A DNA stretch of 33,261 nt from Dermabacter indicis (GTDB lineage Bacteria; Actinomycetota; Actinomycetes; Actinomycetales; Dermabacteraceae): contig CYUG01000017.1 in assembly GCA_001403775.1 (NCBI GenBank), forward strand, positions 120,180 to 153,440. The letters run 5' to 3'. The notes below the pieces were generated by a model. That model worked only from the letters and a program-made list of their open reading frames with translations. It made no database searches and was not told where the DNA came from. A program made the translations under genes and the position numbers. Of the stretch, positions 15,195 to 23,823 are shown one piece after another; positions within the stretch are counted from its first letter, which is position 1; each line of letters starts with the position of its first letter.

Positions 15195-16220
15195 TCACAT
15201 CTTGTGGCCAGCCGAGCGGAGGTTCTCGCACGCCTCCACGACGCGCTTCGCCATACCGGCCTCGGCCTTCTTGCCCCACGAGCGCGGGTCGTACATCTTC
15301 TTGTTGCCGACCTCGCCGTCGATCTTGAGGACGCCCTCGTAGTTCTCGAGCATGTGGCCCGCAACGGGGCGCGAGAACGCATACTGGGTGTCGGTGTCGA
15401 CGTTCATCTTGATGACGCCATTGTCCACGGCTTCCTGGATCTCCTCGAGGGTCGAGCCCGAGCCACCGTGCATCACGAGATCGAACGGCATGTCCTTGCC
15501 GTACTTCTCGCCAACGGCCTTCTGGATGTCGAGGAGGATCGACGGGGTCAGGCGAACGTTGCCCGGCTTGTACACGCCGTGCACGTTGCCGAAGGTCAAA
15601 GCGGTGATGTAGCGGCCCTTTTCGCCGAGGCCAAGAGCCTCGGCGGTCTTGATGCCGTCCTCGGGGGTCGAGAAGAGCTTCGACTCGTCGACGTCTGCCG
15701 AGTAGCCGTCTTCCTCGCCGCCCACGACGCCAACCTCGATCTCGAGGATCTTCTTCGCTTCAACGGTCTTCTCGAGGAGGCGCTGAGCGATCTCGAGGTT
15801 CTCGTCGACCGGAACGGCCGAGCCGTCCCACATGTGGGAGGTGAACAGGGGATTCATGCCCTTCTTGACGCGCTCGTTGAGGTCCCATTCGATGAGGGGC
15901 TCAACCCAGCTGTCGAGGTTCTGCTTCGCGCAGTGGTCGGTGTGGACACCGACGGTGATGTTGTAGTCCTCAGCAACCTCGTGGATGAACTTCGCGAGGG
16001 CGATCGAGCCGCGAACGCGGTTCTTCACGGTCGAGCCGGAGAGGTACTCGGCGCCGCCCACGGAGACCTGGATGATGCCGTCCGATTCGGCTTCGACGAA
16101 GCCCTGGAGTGCGGCGATCGCGGTCTGCGAGCTCGACACGTTGATCGCGGGATAGGCGAACTTGCCTTCCTTCGCGCGGTCGATCATTTCGTTGAACTGT
16201 TCCGGGGTTGCAACAGGCAT
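15195..16220 (-). CDS. fba: Class II fructose-bisphosphate aldolase
   Basis: The enzyme splits fructose 1,6-bisphosphate into dihydroxyacetone phosphate and glyceraldehyde 3-phosphate in glycolysis and catalyses the reverse in gluconeogenesis. The ATG at 16220 (MPVATPEQFN) has AAGGAG five bases upstream and gives 341 residues, the usual length. Class II zinc features are present: HTDHC (93-97), IEVGVVGGEEDG (161-172), the histidine in GNVHGVY (211-217) and HGGSGS (251-256). The gene is monocistronic, between the terminator shared with yccF and the 3' end of the kinase gene. The 159 bases upstream of the start (16221-16379) must hold its promoter; no clear -35/-10 pair stands out. Confidence 0.97.
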   Translation of the reverse strand: MPVATPEQFNEMIDRAKEGKFAYPAINVSSSQTAIAALQGFVEAESDGIIQVSVGGAEYLSGSTVKNRVRGSIALAKFIHEVAEDYNITVGVHTDHCAKQNLDSWVEPLIEWDLNERVKKGMNPLFTSHMWDGSAVPVDENLEIAQRLLEKTVEAKKILEIEVGVVGGEEDGYSADVDESKLFSTPEDGIKTAEALGLGEKGRYITALTFGNVHGVYKPGNVRLTPSILLDIQKAVGEKYGKDMPFDLVMHGGSGSTLEEIQEAVDNGVIKMNVDTDTQYAFSRPVAGHMLENYEGVLKIDGEVGNKKMYDPRSWGKKAEAGMAKRVVEACENLRSAGHKM

Positions 16221-16379
16221 GTGTGCTCCTTCGAGTGGGGATCGCGGGCACCCGTGTACCTCGCAGATCCACGTTGCATTTGCCCTTTCATTCTTCCACA
16301 CCTCACTCGGGACACTTCCCCGTTCGGTCCACTTGCAGGATTTCGTGAGAGCTGGGACACAGCAGGGCGGTGGGGTGGT

Positions 16380-18389
16380 TCAGGTTCCGACGGTTGCCTC
16401 CTTCTCGGCGTTGGGTATTTTCACGATAAGGCTGTAGGAGCCGTCGGAATTCTCTCCTGCGCTCACCGTGCCGCCGAGGGCGTGGGCTCTCTCGCGGACC
16501 CCACGCAGCCCCATGCCGGATCCGGGAGCGGGTTCGGCATTCGTGGGCGGAACCGTGTTGGTGACGTCGATGCTCGTGAGGAGCTCATCGGCGCTGAGCG
16601 TGATGGCAATGTCGCTTCCGGGGGCGTGGCGCAGGGCGTTGGCGAGACCCTCTTGCGCGGCGCGGTAGAGCGCGAGTCCGACGGTTGCCGGAACGTCGGG
16701 GATGCCTTCTTCGGGCAACGTGAGGGTCACGTGGGCGCCAGCGTCGCGGGATTGCTCGACGAGGGAGGCGAGGTCGCCGAGATCTGGCTGCGGGGTCGTT
16801 TGCGGCGCTTCTTCGGTATCGGTTCCGCGCAGCATGGTGAGCAGCGCGCGCATTTCGCGAAGAGCATTGCGCGACGTCGACGCGATCGACGCGAACTCGG
16901 CGCGCGTAGCGTCGTCGAGATCGGAGGTCGCGAGGCGGTACGGTGCGGTTTGCGCTTGGACGCTGATCACGGACATCGAGTGGGCGACGACGTCGTGCAT
17001 TTCGCGCGCGATGCGGGCGCGTTCCGCGAGTTCGGCGCTCTCGGCTTTCGCGCGTTCTTGGCGCTCTTCGGCTTCGCGCCTCGCGACCCTGTCGCGCGAG
17101 GCGGCACGCGCGGTTTCGGCGAGCCAGCGAAGGCCGTAGCCAAGGGCCGCGGCCACGATCCACATGACGAGTGTGAGCCCGAGGAAGAAAAGGCTCCACT
17201 GCACGAACGTGACGGGGTCATCGACATCCGGATAGGACCACACGAGCCTCACGATCGTGCCGACCACGAGGATCGCACTGAAGGTCGCGAAGGTCACGAT
17301 GCTGCGGCGGATATTGCGGTGCAGGCTCAGCGTGAAGAGCGCGAGTGCTGCGAGGAATATCGGAACGTCGGTGCCGGGCACGAAGACTTGCGTGTAGGAC
17401 TTCCAGAGGGTGATGACGAGGGTCGTGAGGTACGAGGCGAGGAAAGGCACCCACACGACGATCGCGCCGAGCTTCGGGCGCCGCACAAGAAAAATGAAGG
17501 CGAGCGCCCACGCGAGCGCGAGGAGCCCGAGCAGCGCTTCGCTCACGGGAATCGTGAACAGACCAACGGGGATGTAGCGGGCCGGGATTTGATCCCACAG
17601 ATACCCCTCCCCCGAGAACGTCACGCGGACCGGGATGATGACGGCAATCGCTGCGGTCGCCCACCCCTTGAAACTGATCGTCGCGAACGAATCGCCCTCG
17701 AGGATCTCGCGCACGAGGGTGTTCTCGATGCGAGCCGCACAGTGGAGCGCGAGGGGAAGCAGGGCAACGAGCAGGAGGCCCACGAGGACGTAGAGAATCG
17801 AGTCGAGAAGCGCAAGAGTTCTCGCGTACGGCTCGAGGTCAAGGGTCGGGTCGATGCCGAGGGCAATCGCGGCGGCGATTCCTGACGCGTAGGTGGAGTC
17901 GACGAGCGTCACGAACGGGAAGAACAGCCCGTACACGAGCGCGAGAATCACTTGCGTACCGAGCACGAAGCCGATGCTCACGCGCACCGTGTTCAGAACA
18001 AGCGCTTCGCTCACGTAGTCGAGCCACAACCGCAGATTCCCGAGGACGCGAAAATAGTCGGCGAACGAGTGGAACTCCGGAATTTTCGTGCGGGGGTGGA
18101 GCACTTTCGCTCCCCGCCAGACGTTGGAGCGCAGCCGAGTGAGATCCGCGGCGAAGCCGCCCGCGAGCAGGATTCCGGGCAGGAACAGTAGGCCGATGAG
18201 CAGGAACGGAAGCGTGACCGCGCTCATCATGCCAAGCATGAAGAGGGCGCCGCCCACGAGCAGCCCAATCACGAGGCTCGGGAAGACGTAGAGAAAGTCG
18301 CGGCCGAGTTGCTTCGCACGCTCGCCGATCGGCGCTTTCGACCAGGGGGCGGAGATCCGCACCCCCTGCGTCTTTTCGGCTGTCGTCAT
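16380..18389 (-). CDS. Membrane sensor histidine kinase (HisKA_3 / NarL-partner type)
   Basis: The 669-residue protein has a very large membrane part, about residues 32-420 with ten or more hydrophobic segments in two blocks. A coiled region rich in Arg, Glu and Ala (425-460) follows, and then the dimerisation helix with phospho-acceptor His465 in AREMHDVVAHSM. The ATPase domain shows the N-box EGLANALRHA (580-589) and the G-box GSGMGLRGVRERA (623-635). This is the DesK/LiaS-like type found in actinobacteria that phosphorylates NarL-type regulators; the first block resembles the putative sensor domain common in Streptomyces kinases. Its partner is very likely the divergent regulator starting at 18508. 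No ribosome binding site is seen; TACGGT lies six bases before the ATG. The signal is unknown, probably membrane-related. Confidence 0.92.
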   Translation of the reverse strand: MTTAEKTQGVRISAPWSKAPIGERAKQLGRDFLYVFPSLVIGLLVGGALFMLGMMSAVTLPFLLIGLLFLPGILLAGGFAADLTRLRSNVWRGAKVLHPRTKIPEFHSFADYFRVLGNLRLWLDYVSEALVLNTVRVSIGFVLGTQVILALVYGLFFPFVTLVDSTYASGIAAAIALGIDPTLDLEPYARTLALLDSILYVLVGLLLVALLPLALHCAARIENTLVREILEGDSFATISFKGWATAAIAVIIPVRVTFSGEGYLWDQIPARYIPVGLFTIPVSEALLGLLALAWALAFIFLVRRPKLGAIVVWVPFLASYLTTLVITLWKSYTQVFVPGTDVPIFLAALALFTLSLHRNIRRSIVTFATFSAILVVGTIVRLVWSYPDVDDPVTFVQWSLFFLGLTLVMWIVAAALGYGLRWLAETARAASRDRVARREAEERQERAKAESAELAERARIAREMHDVVAHSMSVISVQAQTAPYRLATSDLDDATRAEFASIASTSRNALREMRALLTMLRGTDTEEAPQTTPQPDLGDLASLVEQSRDAGAHVTLTLPEEGIPDVPATVGLALYRAAQEGLANALRHAPGSDIAITLSADELLTSIDVTNTVPPTNAEPAPGSGMGLRGVRERAHALGGTVSAGENSDGSYSLIVKIPNAEKEATVGT

Positions 18390-18395
18390 GGGTTA

Positions 18396-18401
18396 ACCGT
18401 A
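18396..18401 (-). promoter_or_regulatory. -10 element of probable leaderless kinase transcript
   Basis: Minus-strand TACGGT ends six bases before the kinase ATG at 18389. No Shine-Dalgarno sequence lies at a usable distance; GGGAG is about 16 bases away. The match to TANNNT-N6-ATG suggests a transcript that begins at the start codon. Confidence 0.45.
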
Positions 18402-18495
18402 AGGCTCCCGCGCGCAGGGAGCATCACTCGTGAGGCCCCCGCAACGCCATACTTGAGGATGAGCCCGAACGCGTCCGCGAGCGCACTTCCTCCCC

Positions 18496-18501
18496 TAGGC
18501 T
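18496..18501 (+). promoter_or_regulatory. -10 element of probable leaderless response-regulator transcript
   Basis: TAGGCT lies exactly six bases before the ATG at 18508 and no ribosome binding site is visible in the preceding bases. A clear -35 element is absent at 16-18 bases upstream. Confidence 0.5.
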
Positions 18502-18507
18502 TGAGTT

Positions 18508-19200
18508 ATGAGCGAGAATTCCCCCATCCGCGTGATCATCGCGGACGATCAGCCCATGGTCCGTGCCGGCTTCGAAGCCCTCCTTGCCGCGCAAGCGGAC
18601 ATCGACGTCGTCGGCACCGCTGCCGACGGTCGCGAGGCGATCGATCTTGCCCTCAGGAACCGTCCGGACATCATCCTCATGGACATCCGCATGCCGAACC
18701 TCGACGGACTCGCGGCGATGGAGGAAATTTTCCGCGCGGGCCTCGAGCCCGCACCGCGCATCATCATCCTCACGACATTTGATGCGGACGACTACGTGTT
18801 TACCGCCCTCAAGGGCGGGGCGAGCGGCTTCCTGCTCAAGGACGCCGAGGTCGATGAGCTCGTCGATGCCGTGCGAAAAGTGCATCGCGGTGGCGCACTC
18901 CTCGCCCCCTCCATTACGCGGAAAGTCATCGAAGATTTTGGAGCGTTTTCGCGCAGCCAGCGTCGGACCGACCCCGCCCTCACCGCTGCCCTCGAAACCC
19001 TCACGGACCGCGAGCGCGAAGTGGCCCGCCTCGTCGCCAAGGGACTCTCGAACGCCGAAGTGGGCTCCACGATGTTTCTCGCGGAGCCCACTATTAAGAC
19101 TCACGTGTCCCACATTCTGCAGAAACTCGGCCTACGTGACCGCACGCAGATCGTCGTCGCGGCGTACGAGTCGGGACTCGTGGAAGTCGGCGAAGACTAG
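18508..19200 (+). CDS. NarL/FixJ-family response regulator
   Basis: The 230-residue protein has a complete receiver domain, with the acidic pocket D13-D14, phospho-acceptor Asp59 in ILMDIRMP, the conserved Thr90 in LTTFD and Lys111 in FLLKDA. The C-terminal LuxR-type helix-turn-helix covers about residues 163-222 and begins ETLTDREREVARLVAKGLSN, with recognition-helix sequence TIKTHVSHILQKLGLRDR. It is divergent from the kinase gene with 118 bases between start codons, which probably also hold the regulator's own binding sites. It ends only five bases from the stop of the convergent alcohol dehydrogenase gene, with no room for a terminator. Target genes are unknown. Confidence 0.95.
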   Translation: MSENSPIRVIIADDQPMVRAGFEALLAAQADIDVVGTAADGREAIDLALRNRPDIILMDIRMPNLDGLAAMEEIFRAGLEPAPRIIILTTFDADDYVFTALKGGASGFLLKDAEVDELVDAVRKVHRGGALLAPSITRKVIEDFGAFSRSQRRTDPALTAALETLTDREREVARLVAKGLSNAEVGSTMFLAEPTIKTHVSHILQKLGLRDRTQIVVAAYESGLVEVGED

Positions 19201-19205
19201 CCGGT

Positions 19206-20276
19206 TTAAGCTTCCTCGACCTCGGCCTCCTCGAACGTTGCCGTGTCGATCACGAAGCGGAAGTGCACGTCGCCCTTGACGACGCGATCGTAGGCCTCAT
19301 CGACGTCATTCACGCCGACGACCTCGATCTTCGCGCCGAGGTTGTGTTCGCCGCAGAAGTCGAGCATGTCCTGCGTTTCGGGGAGACCACCGATGTTCGA
19401 GCCGGCAAGAACCTTGCGGCCACCCGTGAGTGCACGGGTCGGGATCGGCATGCCTTCGGGGGGAAGCCCAACGAGAACCATTGTGCCGCCCGGCTTGAGA
19501 AGGTTCATGAAGCCCGGGAGGTCAAACTCGGCGCTGATCGTGTTGAGAATGAAATCGAACTTGCCCTTGTGCGTCTCGAAGAAGTTCTCGTCCTCACCGG
19601 TTGCAAGGAGCTCCTTCGCGCCGAGTTCGAGGGCGTCCTTTTCCTTCTTGCGCGAGCGCGAAATGACGCTCACCTCGGCACCTTTCGCTGCGGTGATCTG
19701 CACGCCCATGTGGCCGAGTCCGCCGAGGCCTGCAACGGCAACTTTTTGGCCTTCGCCGACCTCCCACGTCGCGAGTGGGGAGTAGGTCGTGATGCCCGCG
19801 CACAGAAGTGGCGCGGCAACGTCAAAGTCGAGAGAGTCGGGAATACGGCACACGAAGCGCTCGCGCACCGTGACCTTCTGCGAGTAGCCGCCCTGAGTCA
19901 CGGTGCCGTCTTCATCGATCGCGTTGTAGGTGCCGATCGCTCCATTGAGGCAGTTGTTTTCAAAGCCCTTCTCGCACTGCTCGCATTCGCCACACGAGCC
20001 GACGAGGCAGCCGACGCCCACTCGATCGCCAACCTTGTACTTCTTGACGTCGGGGCCGACGGCTTCAACAACGCCCGCGATCTCGTGGCCAACGGCGAGC
20101 GGGAACTTCGCGGGGCCCCACTCGTTGCGGATCGTGTGGATGTCGCTGTGGCAGATGCCCGCGGCTTTGATGTCGATGAGAACGTCGGTGCCCTGCGGCT
20201 CGCGGCGCTCGATATTGACGACTTTGAAGGGCTCTTCCGGGCCGGTTTTTTGGAGGGCTTTCACGGTAATGCTCAT
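19206..20276 (-). CDS. Zinc-dependent alcohol dehydrogenase (MDR, NAD(P)-dependent)
   Basis: The 356-residue protein has all features of the zinc medium-chain dehydrogenases. Catalytic zinc ligands are Cys42 (GICHSD), His64-Glu65 (GHEIAGVV) and Cys159 (LLCAGITTYSP). Structural zinc is bound by Cys95, Cys98, Cys101 and Cys109. The nucleotide-binding loop is GLGGLGHMGV (183-192), followed by SRSRKKEKDALELGA; serine and arginine at this position favour NADP. The sequence is closest to the YahK/AdhC cinnamyl-alcohol dehydrogenase-like group that reduces aldehydes. AGGAG lies just upstream of the ATG at 20276. The gene is separated from the upstream methyltransferase gene by 106 bases and is probably transcribed alone. 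Confidence 0.93.
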   Translation of the reverse strand: MSITVKALQKTGPEEPFKVVNIERREPQGTDVLIDIKAAGICHSDIHTIRNEWGPAKFPLAVGHEIAGVVEAVGPDVKKYKVGDRVGVGCLVGSCGECEQCEKGFENNCLNGAIGTYNAIDEDGTVTQGGYSQKVTVRERFVCRIPDSLDFDVAAPLLCAGITTYSPLATWEVGEGQKVAVAGLGGLGHMGVQITAAKGAEVSVISRSRKKEKDALELGAKELLATGEDENFFETHKGKFDFILNTISAEFDLPGFMNLLKPGGTMVLVGLPPEGMPIPTRALTGGRKVLAGSNIGGLPETQDMLDFCGEHNLGAKIEVVGVNDVDEAYDRVVKGDVHFRFVIDTATFEEAEVEEA

Positions 20277-20382
20277 GGTGTGCTCCTAACCATGGATTGG
20301 GTATTCGGCAGCCTGCGCCGTTGCTTTTCCACCCTACTTCCCAGGTCAAAATCCTTTCTGACCATGGGTGTGCCCTTCGTGA

Positions 20383-21015
20383 CTAGCGCGAAAGATCGCG
20401 CGGAATCTCGACGTGCTGCGTGAGCCAGGTATGCATCACGATCGCCGCGGCATGGCCCACGTTGATCGAGCGGGTACTGCCGAACTGGGAGATCCCGACC
20501 GTGAGCGCGGCGGCGTCGAGAAGCGGCTTCGACACTCCTCCGCCTTCTTCGCCGAACACGAGCACGGCATTTTCTGGAAGGTGAGTGTGCTCGAGGGGCA
20601 CCGCGCCGGGCACGATGTCGACGGCGACGACGGCTCGGTCATTCTCGCGGGCCCACGCAAGGAACTCTTCGGGATCCGAGTGGTGAAACTCGTGCTGGTA
20701 GCGGTCTGTCACCATCGCTCCGCGGCGATTCCAGCGCTTTTTGCCAACGATATGAAATGCCGCAACGCCGAACGCATTCGCCGTGCGCACGATCGACCCG
20801 ATGTTGAAATCGTGGTCGATGTTCTCGATCGCCACGTGCAAGTCGTTGCGGTGGTGCGCGTCGAGGTCCGCGATGATCGCCTCGCGGCGCCAGTACCGGT
20901 AACGGTCGGGAACGTTCCGACGGTCGCCTGCCTCAAGTAGAGCCGGATCGAAATGCGGTTCTTCTGGCCATGACCCTTCCCACGGGCCGACGCCAACCTC
21001 GCGCCTCTCGGTCAT
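20383..21015 (-). CDS. TrmH/SpoU-family RNA 2'-O-methyltransferase
   Basis: The 210-residue protein belongs to the SPOUT superfamily, which transfers a methyl group from S-adenosylmethionine to ribose 2'-OH in tRNA or rRNA. The three knot motifs are present: NIGSIVRTANAFG (71-83, with catalytic-type Arg77), LVFGEEGGGVS (152-162) and ISQFGSTRSINVGHAAAIVM (175-194). The N-terminal 60 residues are charged and take the place of an RNA-binding extension. The ATG at 21015 overlaps the DedA stop as ATGA, so translation is coupled. Which nucleotide is modified cannot be told from sequence. Confidence 0.92.
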   Translation of the reverse strand: MTERREVGVGPWEGSWPEEPHFDPALLEAGDRRNVPDRYRYWRREAIIADLDAHHRNDLHVAIENIDHDFNIGSIVRTANAFGVAAFHIVGKKRWNRRGAMVTDRYQHEFHHSDPEEFLAWARENDRAVVAVDIVPGAVPLEHTHLPENAVLVFGEEGGGVSKPLLDAAALTVGISQFGSTRSINVGHAAAIVMHTWLTQHVEIPRDLSR

Positions 21016-21677
21016 GAGTGGGTGCTGTCGCGCATGTCAGCAGCGTCATCGGGATCGGGAAGCCCGAGCTGCTTACGGCGGCGCTCGCGGAGAATGAGCT
21101 TCACGAAAAAGTAGAGCAGCACGAGGATGACGAGCACGTAGCAGACTTTCGAGAAGATATCCGTGTAGGGCTCGATCACGTGCCACTGGGTGCCAAGGAA
21201 GTACCCGAACGCGAGGAAGATCGAGTTCCAGATCGCGCTACCGAGGGCCGTGAGGAGCGTGAACATGGGCAACTTCATCGCAAACATGCCCGCGGGAATC
21301 GAGATGAGCGAGCGAATGCCCGGGATGAAGCGCCCGAAGAACACGCCCTGCATGCCGTGTTTATCGACCCACGCGTTCGTTTTCTCGTAGTCCTCAACGT
21401 TGATGAGGGGCAGTTTGATGAAGAGCGTGCGCGTGCGCTCGGGGCCGAGGATACGGCCGAGGCCGTAGAGAATGTACGCGCCGAGGGTCGACCCGATCAC
21501 CGACCAAAGGAGCAGCGCCCAAAACGAGTGCTCGCCCGTACCCGCGGTCACGCCCGCGAGTGGGAGAATAACCTCCGAGGGAATCGGCGGGAACACGCAT
21601 TCGAGCAACAAAAGGAGCATCACGCCGATGCCACCCATCGAGCTCATGATGCTGATCGCCCATTCCACAACGTTCAC
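21012..21677 (-). CDS. DedA-family membrane protein
   Basis: The 221-residue protein carries the DedA (SNARE-associated) signature: an early membrane-buried glutamate followed by ECVFPPIPSE (26-35), and later GRFIPGIRSLISIPAGMFAM with two conserved arginines. About five hydrophobic segments are visible, and the C-terminus is a basic and then acidic cytoplasmic tail. DedA proteins act in lipid carrier recycling (undecaprenyl phosphate or phosphatidylethanolamine flipping in characterised members) and support membrane homeostasis. The GTG start at 21677 has GGAAGG seven bases upstream. It follows the acyl-CoA synthetase gene after 75 bases and precedes the methyltransferase gene with a 4-base overlap. 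Confidence 0.94.
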   Translation of the reverse strand: MNVVEWAISIMSSMGGIGVMLLLLLECVFPPIPSEVILPLAGVTAGTGEHSFWALLLWSVIGSTLGAYILYGLGRILGPERTRTLFIKLPLINVEDYEKTNAWVDKHGMQGVFFGRFIPGIRSLISIPAGMFAMKLPMFTLLTALGSAIWNSIFLAFGYFLGTQWHVIEPYTDIFSKVCYVLVILVLLYFFVKLILRERRRKQLGLPDPDDAADMRDSTHS

Positions 21678-21752
21678 GTAAGAACCTTCCGTTTCGTGCG
21701 CCGAAGCGCGCGTGCGCGCGGCCGTCCCAGTGTACGTGCCCGAAGCGGCGCA

Positions 21753-23678
21753 CTATTTGCCCGGCGAGTCGCCCTTGCGGTCCTTGCCGCTCGCCTTCGA
21801 CTTGAGTTCCGACGCTTTCTCCACAATTTCACGCTTGACGATCTCGTGGATCGTGGGCTTCGGGGCCTTCTCATAGAGCTCCTCCACCGCGGCCTTGGCC
21901 TTCTCGAGGAAGGCCGCGCGGCGCAGCTTGAGCGAGGGGGTCACGAGATTGGGATCGGAAAGATTTGCCTTCACGAGCGCGAACTTTTTGATGCGTTCCG
22001 TGCGCGACACGTCGAGATTCGCATTCTCGAGGTACGGGAGGATCTCCGCGATCAGCTTCGGATTTTCGATGATCTCGATATCGTCGCCGCTGCTCTCGCC
22101 CTCTTCCGACTGCTGGATGAGAAGTGCCGTGAGGTAGGGGCGGTCATCGCCAACAGCAACCGCGTAGGCCACGCTCGGGTGCTGCTCAACGGCACCCTCC
22201 CAGCCGGCCGGCTCGATCGTCTTGCCGCCCGAGGTCACGATGACGTCTTTCGAACGCCCACTGAGCGTGAGGCGCCCGCGACTGTCGAGGCTACCGAGAT
22301 CGCCGGTGCGCAAGAAACCGTCGGAATAGGCCGCCGCCGTGTGCTCGGGGTTCCTGTACCCGGGCGAAACCCCGGGCCCTTTCGCGAGCACTTCCCCCTC
22401 CTCGCTGATGCGGATCGTGGTGCCGGGAACGGGGACGCCCACGCTTCCGGCAGTCAGATCACCCGGGCGGTTCGCGGCGATTGGGGCGGTAGTTTCCGTC
22501 AGACCGTACCCCTCGATGATGGGAATGCCGAACCCTCGGAACGCGAGCGCGAGAGACGGGTGGAGCTTAGCGCCGCCGCACAGGATGTACTGGATGTTGT
22601 CGCCCAGCAAGCGGCGAATCGTGCGATAGAAGAGGCGCTCGTACACGGCGCGCTTCGCGGCAAGGCGGAAGGGGAGCTTCGGGCGCTCGCTTTCGTGGAA
22701 GCCCTCCCCGATCATGCCGATCCGCACGGCGGTCTCACGGGCGTCGCGCCACAGGCGCCCCACGCGTTTCCTATCGGCCTGCGCGGCCACGGCATTGAGG
22801 ATCTTCTCGAGCACGCGCGGCACGACCATGACGAACGTCGGGCGGATCTCCGTGAAGGTGGGGATGATGCGAGACGTATCCGAAAGGTGGGCGACGCGCA
22901 TCCCGAGCGCGAGGCAAATGAGTTGCACGCCGCGCGCGAGCACGTGCGAGAGCGGGAGGAAGAGAATCGTTGAGCCGTGCTCGTTGAGCACCTCGCCGTG
23001 GGACACGCCGATGTTTTGAAGCTGAGCCACGAAATTGCCGTGCGTGAGCTGCACACCCTTCGGGTCGCTCGTGGTACCCGACGTATAGACGATCGTCGCG
23101 ATGTCCTCGAGTGTGCGTGACGTGCGAGCGCTTTCGAGATCGGCATCGCTCACGGGCGATCCCGCCTCGCGCTTGACGAGGTCGCTCACGCACTCGTAGC
23201 CCGGGGCGCTCTCCATGGTCCACACTCGATCCGCGCCCCCGAGGGCAGCGGCGAGAGACTCGGCCTGGGATGCCGTACCCGCGATAGCGCGCAGCACTCC
23301 CGCATCCTCGACAATCGCTTTGACCTGCGTGGGGGCGCTCGTGTCATAGATCGGAACAACGGTCGCGCCCGCCCACAGCGCGGCAACGTCGCTGAGCACC
23401 CACTCGTATCGCGTGGGGCCCATGATCGAGATCGCATCGCCCGGTGTGATGCCCGCGGCAATGAAGTGGCGCGCGAGGGCGCGAGCCGAGTCGAAGAACT
23501 CCTTGGTGGTCACATCGGCCCACGTGGTCGATCCCGCGGCGTCGGTGCCACTCGGAACCTGGAAGGCGATGTGAGCGGGAGCTTCACTTTCGCGTGTGAC
23601 GAAGAGGTCGGTGAGGCGCTCCACGTCGTTCGGCTCAACGAGCAGCGGGCTTGTGTATTCGCGCAAGGAAGTAGGCAT
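21753..23678 (-). CDS. Long-chain fatty acid-CoA ligase (FadD15-like)
   Basis: The 641-residue enzyme activates fatty acids to acyl-CoA through an acyl-adenylate in the cytoplasm or at the membrane. Motifs are the P-loop TIVYTSGTTSDPKG (195-208), YGLTETTAP (391-399), TGDLGSLDSRG (458-468) and the hinge region GRSKDVIVTSGGK (474-486), followed by IEP. The end of the protein is a lysine-rich tail. The start is placed at the ATG at 23678 (MPTSLREYTS), the usual N-terminus of this family; the frame stays open for another 178 codons upstream, but that stretch has low-complexity composition and overlaps the metallopeptidase gene on the other strand. The binding site is weak (GAAAG). The gene probably heads a transcript continuing into the DedA gene. 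Confidence 0.93.
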   Translation of the reverse strand: MPTSLREYTSPLLVEPNDVERLTDLFVTRESEAPAHIAFQVPSGTDAAGSTTWADVTTKEFFDSARALARHFIAAGITPGDAISIMGPTRYEWVLSDVAALWAGATVVPIYDTSAPTQVKAIVEDAGVLRAIAGTASQAESLAAALGGADRVWTMESAPGYECVSDLVKREAGSPVSDADLESARTSRTLEDIATIVYTSGTTSDPKGVQLTHGNFVAQLQNIGVSHGEVLNEHGSTILFLPLSHVLARGVQLICLALGMRVAHLSDTSRIIPTFTEIRPTFVMVVPRVLEKILNAVAAQADRKRVGRLWRDARETAVRIGMIGEGFHESERPKLPFRLAAKRAVYERLFYRTIRRLLGDNIQYILCGGAKLHPSLALAFRGFGIPIIEGYGLTETTAPIAANRPGDLTAGSVGVPVPGTTIRISEEGEVLAKGPGVSPGYRNPEHTAAAYSDGFLRTGDLGSLDSRGRLTLSGRSKDVIVTSGGKTIEPAGWEGAVEQHPSVAYAVAVGDDRPYLTALLIQQSEEGESSGDDIEIIENPKLIAEILPYLENANLDVSRTERIKKFALVKANLSDPNLVTPSLKLRRAAFLEKAKAAVEELYEKAPKPTIHEIVKREIVEKASELKSKASGKDRKGDSPGK

Positions 23679-23713
23679 GAAAACGAGACTTTCGCGTCGG
23701 ATACGGAACAGTA

Positions 23714-23731
23714 GGCTACGGGACCGTAACC
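23714..23731. promoter_or_regulatory. Imperfect 18-bp palindrome upstream of the acyl-CoA ligase gene
   Basis: GGCTACGG-GA-CCGTAACC pairs at seven of eight positions. It is centred about 45 bases upstream of the ligase start and about 100 bases upstream of the divergent metallopeptidase start. Size and symmetry suit a TetR-type repressor, a common regulator of actinobacterial fatty acid genes. No regulator gene is linked, so this is a pattern call. Confidence 0.3.
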
Positions 23732-23811
23732 AGTGTAAGGGGTGGAGGACGCCGCAAAACTTAAAGCCCGCCACGGGGCACAATTCCAGGGGAAACTCCG
23801 GGGCAAAACGA

Positions 23812-23817
23812 TAGATT
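23812..23817 (+). promoter_or_regulatory. -10 element of probable leaderless metallopeptidase transcript
   Basis: TAGATT lies exactly six bases before the ATG at 23824 and there is no ribosome binding site. The upstream bases show no clear -35 element. Confidence 0.5.
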
Positions 23818-23823
23818 GACCGC

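Noticed and set aside
15204-17885. Very long open frame on the plus strand (893 codons) opposite fba and the kinase
   Set aside because: It is the antisense shadow of two clear genes in GC-rich codon usage; its translation is low-complexity Arg/Glu/Ala/Asp sequence without any domain.
20344-20363. Inverted repeat GGTCA/TGACC upstream of the alcohol dehydrogenase
   Set aside because: Five-base arms with a 10-base spacer and no T run; could arise by chance and fits neither a terminator nor a clear operator.
21018-22973. Long plus-strand open frame opposite the methyltransferase, DedA and ligase genes
   Set aside because: It runs across three real minus-strand genes, has no ribosome binding site and encodes Arg/Glu/His-rich sequence with no recognisable fold.
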